Shown: piece after piece, positions 14,713-22,611 of the stretch | Layout: each line of letters opens with the position of its first letter | Numbering within the stretch: the first letter of the stretch is position 1 | Assembly: GCA_017521925.1 (NCBI GenBank) | Contig: JAFXBG010000019.1 | Coordinates: 1 to 42,713, forward strand | Length of the DNA: 42,713 bases | Reading direction: 5' to 3' | From: Clostridia bacterium | GTDB lineage: Bacteria; Bacillota; Clostridia; Oscillospirales; Acutalibacteraceae | Program-made: the position numbers and the translations under genes | The notes under the pieces: model-generated | Databases searched by the model: none | Seen by the model: only the letters and a program-made list of their open reading frames with translations | What the model was told of the DNA's origin: nothing

Positions 14713-16031
14713 TATTTTTTACCCCCTAATAATTTTCTCTTGTCCTCAACACGAACTGCCTTGCCCATACTTCTTTCAATAGAACCCGGAGCAACAAGCT
14801 TAACATTTGCGGAAATACCAAGGAGTGAGCGAAGCTCAGCCTCAAGCTTTGCTTCGTTAGCCTTAATAACGGCAATTGTATCAGAGAACATATCCTCGTT
14901 CATCTCAACGTGAACATCGAGGGTATCGGTGTTATTAACACGGTCAACGTAAATCTTGTAGTTGGGAGAGTAACCCATCTTAAGAAGAACTGTCTCAATC
15001 TGTGAGGGGAACACATTTACACCGCGGATAATCATCATATCGTCGCTTCTGCCCATGGGTTTGGACATTCTTACAAAGGTTCTGCCGCAAGCACAGGGCT
15101 CGGTATTTACTACGCCGATATCCCTTGTGCGGTAACGGATAAAGGGACAGCACTCTTTGGTAATACAGGTGAACACCAGCTCGCCAACCTCGCCGTTGGG
15201 GATAACCTCACCTGTATCGGGGTTGATTGTTTCGATAATAAAATGGTCCTCGTTTACATGCATACCGCTCTGCTGAGAACATTCGTAAGAAACGCAAGGG
15301 CCCATAATCTCGGTTAAGCCGTAAACATCAAAAGCCTTAATATCCAAAAGCTCCTCTATCTGCTGTCGCATTTCCTCTGTCCAGGGCTCTGCACCGAAGA
15401 TACCTGCTTTAAGCGACAATGTTTTGGGGTCGATGCCCTTTTTCTTAAGGGTTTCGCCGATGTACATTGCGTAAGAAGGAGTACAGCAAAGAACTGTAGA
15501 ACCAAAATCCTGAAGAATTGTAACCTGTCTGTCGGTATTACCTGAGGAAACAGGGATAGCAGTAGCACCAAGCTTTGTAGCACCGCCGTGAAGTCCGAAG
15601 CCGCCTGTGAAAAGTCCGTAGCCGTAAGAAACGTGAACAAAGTCATTTTCGTCTGCACCAACAGCACAAAGCTGACGTGCGGCAATGTCGTCCCATACGT
15701 CAAGGTCGTTTCTGGTGTAGCCTACAACAATCTGCTTACCTGTAGTACCACTTGATGCGTGAAGTCTTACAACATCCTTGGTAGGAACAGCAAAAAGACC
15801 GTAGGGATAGTAATCCCTCAAATCCTGCTTTACTGTAAAGGGAAGCTTATGTAAGTCCTCTACACCCTTGATATCATCAGGTGTAAGTCCTGCTTCTTCC
15901 ATTCTTTTGCGGTAAGGCTCAACGTTTTCAAAAACGCGCTTCACGGTTTTCTTAAGTCGCTCATCCTGAATAGCCTTAATCTCTTCCCGTGAGGCAGTTT
16001 CAATCTCCTTTTGCCAATACTTTTCTGCCAT
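14712..16031 (-). CDS. paaK: Phenylacetate-CoA ligase (AMP-forming)
   Basis: The 439-aa adenylate-forming enzyme converts phenylacetate (or related aryl acids), CoA and ATP to the aryl-acetyl-CoA, AMP and diphosphate. The ATP-binding motif is LHASSGTTGKQIVVGYT, and the family signature VYGLTEIMGPCVSYEC follows. A Cys cluster (TKECCPFIRYRTRDIG; EPCACGRTF) is typical of PaaK. The C-terminal lid begins near GRSDDMMIIRGVNVFPSQIE. I place the start at 16031 (MAEKYWQKE), with AAGGTG 7 nt upstream; an ATG at 16052 precedes that ribosome binding site. It follows iorB closely and produces or consumes the aryl-acetyl-CoA that IorAB handles. Confidence 0.94.
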   Translation of the reverse strand: MAEKYWQKEIETASREEIKAIQDERLKKTVKRVFENVEPYRKRMEEAGLTPDDIKGVEDLHKLPFTVKQDLRDYYPYGLFAVPTKDVVRLHASSGTTGKQIVVGYTRNDLDVWDDIAARQLCAVGADENDFVHVSYGYGLFTGGFGLHGGATKLGATAIPVSSGNTDRQVTILQDFGSTVLCCTPSYAMYIGETLKKKGIDPKTLSLKAGIFGAEPWTEEMRQQIEELLDIKAFDVYGLTEIMGPCVSYECSQQSGMHVNEDHFIIETINPDTGEVIPNGEVGELVFTCITKECCPFIRYRTRDIGVVNTEPCACGRTFVRMSKPMGRSDDMMIIRGVNVFPSQIETVLLKMGYSPNYKIYVDRVNNTDTLDVHVEMNEDMFSDTIAVIKANEAKLEAELRSLLGISANVKLVAPGSIERSMGKAVRVEDKRKLLGGKK

Positions 16032-16079
16032 TTTAAAGCACCTTGCTTTCATTTTATAAAATTATAATAGGATTACTTA

Positions 16080-16649
16080 TTAATAATTATAGCCAAGCTC
16101 AAAAGCCTTTTTATTAAGCTCAACAAATTTAGGAGCAACAGTGGTTTCGATAGCATTTATCCATTTATCATAGGAAATATCGAAATACTTTGCAAGTCTG
16201 CCCATAAGCACAATGTTAACAGCCTTGGCAGAGCCTGCCTCTGTAGCTAAATAAAGTGCATCAAGTGCATCTACCTTTACCTTGGTCTGAAGCTCATCTA
16301 AAATATTTTCGGGATACTCAGCGGCACCTGTAATAACAGGCATAGGGTCAATTTGCTGAGTATTTGTAATAATAACGCCGTCTTTCTTAAGGTATTCTAC
16401 CCATCTTGCAGCCTCAAGCTTTTCAAAGGAAACAATGCAATCAGCACCGCCCTTGTCAATAACAGGAGAGTAAACCTTTTCACCGCATCTTACATATGTA
16501 ACAACAGAACCGCCGCGCTGGCTCATTCCGTGAACTTCGCTAACCTTAACATCCAAGCCTTCGTTCATAAGAAGCTTGCCTAAAAGCTTACTGGCTAAAA
16601 GCGAACCCTGTCCGCCAACGCCGACAATCATAATACTTTTATTCATCAA
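16080..16649 (-). CDS. iorB: Indolepyruvate:ferredoxin oxidoreductase, beta subunit
   Basis: The 189-aa subunit carries the gamma-type pyruvate oxidoreductase domain: SIMIVGVGGQGSLLASKLLG at the N-terminus and SEVHGMSQRGGSVVTYVRCG. It pairs with IorA to interconvert aryl-pyruvates and aryl-acetyl-CoA with ferredoxin as electron carrier. It overlaps iorA by four bases (ATGA), and GGAGGTG lies within the end of iorA, so the two are translationally coupled. Confidence 0.95.
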   Translation of the reverse strand: MMNKSIMIVGVGGQGSLLASKLLGKLLMNEGLDVKVSEVHGMSQRGGSVVTYVRCGEKVYSPVIDKGGADCIVSFEKLEAARWVEYLKKDGVIITNTQQIDPMPVITGAAEYPENILDELQTKVKVDALDALYLATEAGSAKAVNIVLMGRLAKYFDISYDKWINAIETTVAPKFVELNKKAFELGYNY

Positions 16650-18385
16650 AGGGCACCTCCGTCCTTGATAGCATCAAATTTACAAAGCTGCTCACATACA
16701 CCACAGCCAACACAAAGTGTTACGTCAATTTCAGCCTTACCGCCGTGCATACTGATTGCAGGACAACCAAGCTTCATACACATTTTGCAGGACTTACACT
16801 TGTCTCTGTCAACCTTTACAGGGGGAAGAAGTTTAACACTCTTTAAGAGTACACAAGGTCTGCGGGAAATAATTACAGAAGGCTCCTCTGCCTTAAGCTC
16901 TTCCTTAACAGCCTCTTCACATTCTTTAAGGTTATAAGGGTCAACCACTCTTACTCTGTTAATACCTACTGCCTTACATAAGGTTTCAAGGTCAATTTTA
17001 GCAGCAGGGTCGCCCTTAATGTTGTAGCCTGTTGTGGGATTCTGCTGATGGCCTGTCATACCTGTAATGGAGTTGTCAAGGATAATAACAGTAGAGTTTG
17101 AGCCGTTGTAGGCAATATTAATAAGACCTGTAACACCTGAGTGCATAAAGGTGGAATCGCCGATTACGCAAACACTCTTGCCCTCTGTTTCTTTACCGCC
17201 TGCCTTGTTAAAGCCGTGAAGACCTGACACGGAAGCACCCATACAAAGGGTGGAGTCAAGTGCACTTAAGGGAGCCTGAGCACCTAAAGTATAACAGCCG
17301 ATATCACCTAAAACTGTAATCTTGTTCTTGGAAAGTACGTAGTACATTCCTCTGTGGGGACAACCTGCACACATAACAGGAGGACGCATAGGAACAGCCG
17401 TCTCGATAGACTCAAATGCAGGAACTTCCTTGCCGAAAGCCTCTGCCACCATGCTTTGGCTAAACTCGCCGATATTTGAGAACATCTCCTTGCCCTCAAC
17501 CTCTAAGCCAAGATTCTTAACGTGGCTTTCAATTACGCCGTCAAGCTCTTCTACAATGTAAAGCTTCTTTACCTTAGAAGCAAAATTCTTGATTCTATCT
17601 ACAGGAAGAGGATTAATCATACCGATTTTAAGAACACTTGCTTCGTTACCGAAAACTTCCTTAACATACTGATATGAAGTAGAGCTTGTGATAATACCAA
17701 TGTCACCTGTGCCCCACTCCTCACGGTTAAGGTCAGTAGTCTCTGCAAGCTCAGTAAGCTTCTTTGTTCTTTCTTCAACAAAGGGGTGACGTTTCTTGGC
17801 CATTGCAGGCATCATTATGTATTTCTGCATATTCTTCTCATATGCTTTAAGCTCGGGAACAACACGCTCGGAAAGCTCTACAACACTCTGTGAATGTGCA
17901 ACTCTGGTGCACATCTTGATAATTACGGGAGTGTCAAACTCCTCAGAAAGCTCAAAGGCTTTCTTTGTAAACTCAAGTGCTTCCTTGGAATCTGCAGGCT
18001 CAAGCATAGGAACCTTTGCGGCAATTGCATAGTGACGGGAATCCTGCTCGTTCTGAGAAGAATGCATACCGGGGTCGTCTGCAACACAGATTACAAGACC
18101 GCCTGTAACACCTGTGTAAGAAAGTGTAAATAAGGGGTCAGCGGCTACGTTAAGACCTACGTGCTTCATTGCACAGCAGGCACGCTTGCCTCTTAAGGAT
18201 GCACCAAAGGCAACCTCCATAGCTACCTTTTCGTTAGGTGCCCACTCACAGTAAATATCGTCAAATTTTGCGGCAAGCTCAGTAATTTCTGTACTGGGAG
18301 TACCGGGGTAAGAGGATACGATTTCGCATCCTGCCTCGTAAAGGCCGCGGGCAATGGCACCGTTGCCAATAAGTAATTCTTTCAT
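16646..18385 (-). CDS. iorA: Indolepyruvate:ferredoxin oxidoreductase, alpha subunit
   Basis: The 579-aa subunit has an N-terminal pyrimidine-binding domain (LLIGNGAIARGLYEAG; SSYPGTPSTEI), a central domain II, and a thiamine-diphosphate domain (GDIGCYTLGAQAPLSAL; CVIGDSTFMHSGVTGL; ILDNSITGMTGHQQNP). The C-terminus has two ferredoxin-type clusters, CKSCKMCMKLGCP and CVGCGVCEQLCKF, each for a 4Fe-4S cluster. The enzyme is cytoplasmic and oxygen-sensitive and works on indole-, phenyl- and hydroxyphenyl-pyruvate. The reaction is reversible; in some anaerobes it runs toward aryl-pyruvate for amino-acid synthesis. TAGGAG precedes the ATG; it lies 39 bp after the symporter gene. Confidence 0.96.
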   Translation of the reverse strand: MKELLIGNGAIARGLYEAGCEIVSSYPGTPSTEITELAAKFDDIYCEWAPNEKVAMEVAFGASLRGKRACCAMKHVGLNVAADPLFTLSYTGVTGGLVICVADDPGMHSSQNEQDSRHYAIAAKVPMLEPADSKEALEFTKKAFELSEEFDTPVIIKMCTRVAHSQSVVELSERVVPELKAYEKNMQKYIMMPAMAKKRHPFVEERTKKLTELAETTDLNREEWGTGDIGIITSSTSYQYVKEVFGNEASVLKIGMINPLPVDRIKNFASKVKKLYIVEELDGVIESHVKNLGLEVEGKEMFSNIGEFSQSMVAEAFGKEVPAFESIETAVPMRPPVMCAGCPHRGMYYVLSKNKITVLGDIGCYTLGAQAPLSALDSTLCMGASVSGLHGFNKAGGKETEGKSVCVIGDSTFMHSGVTGLINIAYNGSNSTVIILDNSITGMTGHQQNPTTGYNIKGDPAAKIDLETLCKAVGINRVRVVDPYNLKECEEAVKEELKAEEPSVIISRRPCVLLKSVKLLPPVKVDRDKCKSCKMCMKLGCPAISMHGGKAEIDVTLCVGCGVCEQLCKFDAIKDGGAL

Positions 18386-18424
18386 TTTAAAATCTCCTAT
18401 AGAGTTATTTTTATATGTAAAACC

Positions 18425-19972
18425 TTAGTCTTCAAGGCTGGTTTTTGCTTTAACCGTAACGGTTTTCTCATAACAGGCAAATTTTGCGTTTACAGCATCC
18501 TCGTCAGGCTTCTTGGTAAGTAAGCTTATAACAATTACAAGCACAATACCCATAAGCATTGCAATAACGCCTACATTTGAAGATGCCTGCAAAAGCTTGG
18601 GAAGAACAGTAATATTGCCCGAAAGCTTTAAAGCCATAAAGGTTACATTAATAAGCACACTGAAAATAAAACTTGACCAGACTGCAGGCTTTGTGGCACG
18701 CTTCCAATAAAGACCAAGCATAAAGGGGCCAAGGAAAGCACCGCTCATTGTACCCCAGGAAATACCCATAAGGTCGGTAATAAATGCAACCTTTGAGTTA
18801 GCCTGAATAATTGCAATACCTGCGGAAACCACAATAAAGAAAACAATAAATAAACGCATCCAACGCATCTTGCTTTTTTCAGACATCTTGTCTTTTCTGA
18901 CAGGATTCAAAAAGTCAAGGGTAAGAGTTGAGCTTGAGGTAAGCACCAGACTTGAAAGTGTAGACATAGAAGCCGCAAGCACAAGCATAATTACAAGTGC
19001 GATAACTACGTCTGAAAGCTGTGAAAGCATAGCAGGAATAATCGAGTCAAAGCCGTTTTCAGCTACCTGCTCAGGTGTCATAAAGAGTCTGCCGAAACCG
19101 CCCAGGAAATAACAACCGCCTGCAACAATAACAGCAAAAACCGTGGAAACAACAGTGCCTGTTTTAATAGCTTTTTCGTCCTTAATGGCATAGAACTTAC
19201 CAATCATCTGAGGAAGTCCCCAGGTGCCAAGGGATGTAAGAAGCACAACACCGATAAGTGCCAATGGGTCAGGGCCGAAGAAGGAGGTAAAACCGCCCTC
19301 TGAAACCGTGTCGGTAGTAACCTTCGAAAGAAGGTTTACGCTTTCAGCAAAGCCACCGTTTACATTAAGCACCGAAAACACAACCACAACAATACCCACA
19401 AGCATAATTACGCCCTGCACCGCACTGTTTAAGGCTGTGCCCATATAACCTGAAAGCACAACGTACATTGCAGTAACCAAAGCCATAACAACAACGCAAA
19501 CCCAGTAAGGAATGTTAAAGCTCATCTCAAAAAGACGGGAAAGACCATTGTAAAGAGATGCTGTGTAAGGAATCATAAAGATAAACACAATGGCGGAAGC
19601 CACTATCTTAAGAGACTTGCTGTCATATCTTTTCTCAAAAAAGTCGGGCATCGTAGCACTCTGAAGATGCTGAGTCATAACCCTTGTACGTCTTCCTAAA
19701 ATTTTCCAGGCAAGGTAAGAGCCGATTAAAGCATTACCAAGACCAATCCACGTAGAGGCTAAACCGAAGTTCCAACCGAACTGACCTGCATAGCCTACAA
19801 AAATAACGGCAGAAAAATAAGATGTACCAAAGGAAAACGCCGTAAGCCAAGGTCCGACTGCTCTTCCGCCCAGTACAAATCCGTTTACATCCGTTGCTTT
19901 TTTTCTGGAGTATACACCGATACCGATAGTAATTACCAGAAAAAGCAGGATAAACAGGATTTTGATTACCAT
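18425..19972 (-). CDS. Sodium:solute symporter (SSS family)
   Basis: The 515-aa integral membrane protein has about 13 helices and the SSS family pattern. It begins with ILFILLFLVITIGIGVYSRK, then FVLGGRAVGPWLTAFSFGTS and FSAVIFVGYAG, and includes GLPQMIGKFYAIKDEKAIKT and LAASMSTLSSLVLTSSSTL, which holds sodium-site serines and threonines. It is the first gene of the ior-paaK operon, so an aryl acid such as phenylacetate or indoleacetate is a good candidate substrate; relatives carry proline, pantothenate or carboxylates. The ribosome binding site is weak. The divergent promoter region carries an inverted repeat. Confidence 0.9.
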   Translation of the reverse strand: MVIKILFILLFLVITIGIGVYSRKKATDVNGFVLGGRAVGPWLTAFSFGTSYFSAVIFVGYAGQFGWNFGLASTWIGLGNALIGSYLAWKILGRRTRVMTQHLQSATMPDFFEKRYDSKSLKIVASAIVFIFMIPYTASLYNGLSRLFEMSFNIPYWVCVVVMALVTAMYVVLSGYMGTALNSAVQGVIMLVGIVVVVFSVLNVNGGFAESVNLLSKVTTDTVSEGGFTSFFGPDPLALIGVVLLTSLGTWGLPQMIGKFYAIKDEKAIKTGTVVSTVFAVIVAGGCYFLGGFGRLFMTPEQVAENGFDSIIPAMLSQLSDVVIALVIMLVLAASMSTLSSLVLTSSSTLTLDFLNPVRKDKMSEKSKMRWMRLFIVFFIVVSAGIAIIQANSKVAFITDLMGISWGTMSGAFLGPFMLGLYWKRATKPAVWSSFIFSVLINVTFMALKLSGNITVLPKLLQASSNVGVIAMLMGIVLVIVISLLTKKPDEDAVNAKFACYEKTVTVKAKTSLED

Positions 19973-20033
19973 AAATATCCACTTCTTTCAAAAAATTGCA
20001 AAAAATACCGCATTTTCATAAAAATGATATTTT

Positions 20034-20062
20034 ATTATACCAAAATTAAACTATGAGTACAA
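20034..20062 (-). promoter_or_regulatory. Promoter of the symporter-iorAB-paaK operon
   Basis: TTGTAC (20062-20057), a 17-bp spacer and TATAAT (20039-20034) lie on the minus strand, about 60 bp before the symporter start codon. Confidence 0.75.
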
Positions 20063-20064
20063 GT

Positions 20065-20101
20065 ATTTTTGCAGGATTTATCCTATAATTTTGCAAAAAA
20101 T
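20065..20101. promoter_or_regulatory. Inverted repeat in the symporter/met intergenic region
   Basis: ATTTTTGCA (from 20065) is mirrored by TGCAAAAAAT (to 20101), and the inner part holds the palindrome AGGATTTATCCT. A further copy of TTGCAAAAAAT lies at 19996-20006, between the symporter promoter and its start codon. This is a candidate operator just upstream of the symporter -35 and 30-65 bp upstream of the met -35. No regulator can be named. Confidence 0.4.
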
Positions 20102-20131
20102 GCACTGTAAATCCTTTCCTTTTAAAAAAAG

Positions 20132-20160
20132 TTGACATAGATTGCAAGTTGGTTTATAAT
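20132..20160 (+). promoter_or_regulatory. Consensus promoter of the met leader and metYA
   Basis: TTGACA (20132-20137), exactly 17 bp, and TATAAT (20155-20160) match the sigma-70/SigA consensus at all twelve positions. Such a strong promoter suits control by downstream attenuation. The transcript should begin near 20167. Confidence 0.92.
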
Positions 20161-20189
20161 GGGCTTAAGTTTTACAGGAGGACATTTTT

Positions 20190-20249
20190 ATGAAAAGTTT
20201 ATACGTAAACTACAATATGATGATGTGCACCTGTGCCTTCAAAAACTGA
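20190..20249 (+). CDS. Leader peptide with Met-Met-Met-Cys-Thr-Cys, met operon
   Basis: A 19-residue open frame, MKSLYVNYNMMMCTCAFKN, has an excellent ribosome binding site (AGGAGG at 20176-20181, spacing 8) and begins about 23 nt after the predicted transcription start. Residues 10-15 are three Met codons, Cys, Thr, Cys. A terminator begins about 32 nt after its stop codon, and the first structural genes make methionine. The layout is that of amino-acid attenuator peptides such as trpL or hisL. Ribosome slowing at Met or Cys codons would be read out by RNA folding. The frame is certain; translation and function are inferred. Confidence 0.8.
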   Translation: MKSLYVNYNMMMCTCAFKN

Positions 20250-20312
20250 TTGAATCTTTTTGGTTTTATCTGATTTTTGAGGGCAGATACCCATTTGGGT
20301 TTCTGCCTTTTC
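20236..20312 (+). promoter_or_regulatory. Attenuator region: alternative pairings and terminator of the met leader
   Basis: The terminator hairpin is GGCAGAtACCC/GGGTtTCTGCC (20282-20292 with 20297-20307), loop ATTT, followed by TTTTCTTATTT. Two competing helices use its 5' arm. TATCTG (20267-20272) pairs with CAGATA (20284-20289). CCTTCAAAAA (20236-20245, inside the leader peptide just after the Met/Cys codons) pairs with TTTTTGAGGG (20274-20283) as 10 bp with one G-U. The second segment would be exposed or covered according to where the ribosome stands. These pairings were found by eye and not energy-minimised. No S-box or T-box signature is seen in this leader. Confidence 0.72.
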
Positions 20313-20341
20313 TTATTTAATTTTCAAGGAGGAAGATACTT

Positions 20342-21625
20342 ATGAAGAATTTCAGTATCGACACCAAATGCGTTCAGGGCGGTTACACCCCCTCAAACGG
20401 TGAACCACGCCAGATTCCCATTGTACAAAGTACTACATTTAAATATGCAACGAGCGAAGCAATGGGAAAGCTTTTTGACTTAGAGGCTGAGGGCTATTTT
20501 TACACAAGACTTCAGAACCCCACCAACGACACAGTTGCAAAGAAAATTTGCGAGCTTGAAGGCGGCAGTGCCGCTATGCTTACCTCCTCAGGTCAGGCGG
20601 CAAGCTTCTTCAGCGTTTTCAACATTGCCTCTGCAGGAGACCACGTTGTAGCATCTTCTGCAATTTACGGCGGCACATATAATCTTTTTGCAGTTACAAT
20701 GAAGCGAATGGGTATTGACTTTACCTTCGTTGCTCCCGACTGCTCAGAGGAAGAGCTTAATGCTGCTTTCAAGCCTAACACAAAGGCACTTTTCGGCGAA
20801 ACTATCGCAAATCCTGCTCTTGTGGTTCTTGATATTGAAAAATTCGCAAATGCTGCACACAGCCACGGTGTTCCCCTTATTATCGACAACACCTTTGCAA
20901 CACCTGTTAACTGCCGTCCTATTGAATGGGGTGCTGACATTGTTATCCACTCCACAACAAAATATATCGACGGACACGGTGTTTCTGTCGGCGGATGTAT
21001 TGTTGACTCAGGTAATTTTGACTGGACAAAATATCCCGACAAATTCCCCGGTCTTTGTACTCCTGACGAAAGCTATCACGGCGTAACATATACAGAAAGA
21101 TTCGGTCTTGCAGGTGCATATATCACAAAGGCTACCGCTCAGTTAATGAGAGATTTTGGATGTATCCAGTCGCCTCAGCACGCTTTCTACATCAATATGG
21201 GTCTTGAGAGCCTTCACGTAAGAATGCGTCAGCACTGTGCAAACGGTCTTGCTGTTGCAACATATCTTAAGAACCACCCCAAGGTAGCCTGGGTACGTTT
21301 CCCCCATTTAGAAGGCGACGACAGCTTTGAGCTTGCTAAGAAGTATATGCCTCAGGGCGGTTGCGGTGTTGTTTCTTTCGGTGTTAAGGGCGGAAGAGCT
21401 GCTGCAGAAACATTTATGAAAAATCTTAAGATTGCCGCTATTGAAACCCACGTTGCAGATGCCCGCACCTGTTGCCTGCACCCTGCAAGTGCTACTCACA
21501 GACAAATGAACGACGATGAGCTTGCGGCTGCAGGTATTTCTCCTGATTTAGTTCGCTTCTCATGCGGTATTGAAGGTGCTGACGACCTTATTGCAGACAT
21601 CGAAAACGCATTATCACAAATCTGA
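20342..21625 (+). CDS. metY: O-acetylhomoserine sulfhydrylase / aminocarboxypropyltransferase
   Basis: The 427-aa PLP enzyme of the Cys/Met metabolism family makes homocysteine from O-acetylhomoserine and sulfide, or methionine with methanethiol. Landmarks are the [16 protein letters not shown] motif, SSGQAA for phosphate binding, DNTFATP with the PLP-ring Asp, and the Schiff-base lysine K207 in [11 protein letters not shown]. The extra insertions and length of about 430 fit MetY rather than the shorter MetB/MetC (about 380). AAGGAGG lies 9-10 nt before the ATG. It is 17 bp ahead of metA, whose product supplies its substrate. Confidence 0.96.
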   Translation: MKNFSIDTKCVQGGYTPSNGEPRQIPIVQSTTFKYATSEAMGKLFDLEAEGYFYTRLQNPTNDTVAKKICELEGGSAAMLTSSGQAASFFSVFNIASAGDHVVASSAIYGGTYNLFAVTMKRMGIDFTFVAPDCSEEELNAAFKPNTKALFGETIANPALVVLDIEKFANAAHSHGVPLIIDNTFATPVNCRPIEWGADIVIHSTTKYIDGHGVSVGGCIVDSGNFDWTKYPDKFPGLCTPDESYHGVTYTERFGLAGAYITKATAQLMRDFGCIQSPQHAFYINMGLESLHVRMRQHCANGLAVATYLKNHPKVAWVRFPHLEGDDSFELAKKYMPQGGCGVVSFGVKGGRAAAETFMKNLKIAAIETHVADARTCCLHPASATHRQMNDDELAAAGISPDLVRFSCGIEGADDLIADIENALSQI

Positions 21626-21642
21626 TTTCAGGAGGTGTTTTA

Positions 21643-22569
21643 ATGCCAATTAAAATCCCTAACGAGCTTCCTGCTACAAAAACGTTATATGAAGAAAACA
21701 TCTTTGCCATTACGGAAACAAGAGCCCTGACTCAGGATATCCGTCCTTTGCAGATTGTTGTTCTTAACTTAATGCCCACAAAGATTGAAACCGAAACCCA
21801 GCTTGCCAGACTCCTGGGAAACACTCCCTTGCAGGTTGATTTGGAGCTTATCCACACAGCTACTCACAAGTCAAAGAATGTGGACTCTGACCACCTTTTA
21901 AGCTTTTACAAAACCTTTGACGAAATCAAACACCGCAAGTTTGACGGTATGATTATCACAGGTGCACCTGTTGAGCATCTTGAGTTTGAGGATGTGGAGT
22001 ACTGGGATGAGCTTTGTGAGATTATGGAGTGGACAAAAACCAACGTAACCTCTACTTTTCACATTTGCTGGGGTGCTCAGGCAGGTCTTTATTACCACTA
22101 CGGTATTAAAAAGTACCCCCTGGATAAAAAGCTTTTCGGTATTTTCAAGCATACACTCGATTACAAGCGTTCTATGCTTTTCAGAGGTTCTGACGATGAA
22201 TTCTGGGTTCCTCAGTCGCGTCACACTACTGTAAAGCGTGAGGATATTGAGAATGTTCCTGAGCTTAAAATTCTTTCTTCTTCCGAAGAAACAGGGGTGT
22301 ATGCCATTGCTACCGATAAAGGCAGACAGATTTTCATTACAGGCCATTCAGAGTATGACAGAGATACTCTTAAAAAAGAGTATTTAAGGGATAAAAACTT
22401 AGGCAAGCCTATCGAGCTTCCTAAAAACTACTTCCCCGACGACGACGACACAAAGGACCCCATTATAAAGTGGCGTAGCCACTCAAGCCTCTTGTACTCC
22501 AACTGGCTCAACTACTTTGTGTATCAGACAACTCCATACAACATCAATGAAATTAAATCTATAAAATAA
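21643..22569 (+). CDS. metA: Homoserine O-acetyltransferase, MetA family
   Basis: The 308-aa protein belongs to the MetA (HTS) family, which transfers an acyl group to homoserine at the entry to methionine synthesis. The nucleophile is C142 in [15 protein letters not shown]; the catalytic His and Glu lie in [10 protein letters not shown]. Residue 111 is Glu (TGAPVE). In this family Glu at 111 marks acetyl-CoA use while Gly, as in the E. coli enzyme, marks succinyl-CoA. Acetyl specificity agrees with the neighbouring MetY. AGGAGGTG precedes the start. It is the last gene of the met unit and is followed by a terminator. Confidence 0.95.
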   Translation: MPIKIPNELPATKTLYEENIFAITETRALTQDIRPLQIVVLNLMPTKIETETQLARLLGNTPLQVDLELIHTATHKSKNVDSDHLLSFYKTFDEIKHRKFDGMIITGAPVEHLEFEDVEYWDELCEIMEWTKTNVTSTFHICWGAQAGLYYHYGIKKYPLDKKLFGIFKHTLDYKRSMLFRGSDDEFWVPQSRHTTVKREDIENVPELKILSSSEETGVYAIATDKGRQIFITGHSEYDRDTLKKEYLRDKNLGKPIELPKNYFPDDDDTKDPIIKWRSHSSLLYSNWLNYFVYQTTPYNINEIKSIK

Positions 22570-22573
22570 GCAA

Positions 22574-22611
22574 ACCGCCTTACCTTTATGCTCGGGTAAG
22601 GCGGTATTTTT
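22574..22611 (+). terminator. metYA terminator
   Basis: The perfect 11-bp stem ACCGCCTTACC/GGTAAGGCGGT (22574-22584 with 22595-22605), with a 10-nt loop, is followed by ATTTTTTATTT on the plus strand. In the other orientation it lies just past the LuxR-type gene but has a poor U-run. Confidence 0.92.

Noticed and set aside
20101-20341. S-box (SAM) riboswitch or Met T-box upstream of metY
   Set aside because: None of the conserved S-box core or T-box sequences is present, and the leader is short and occupied by the peptide frame and terminator.
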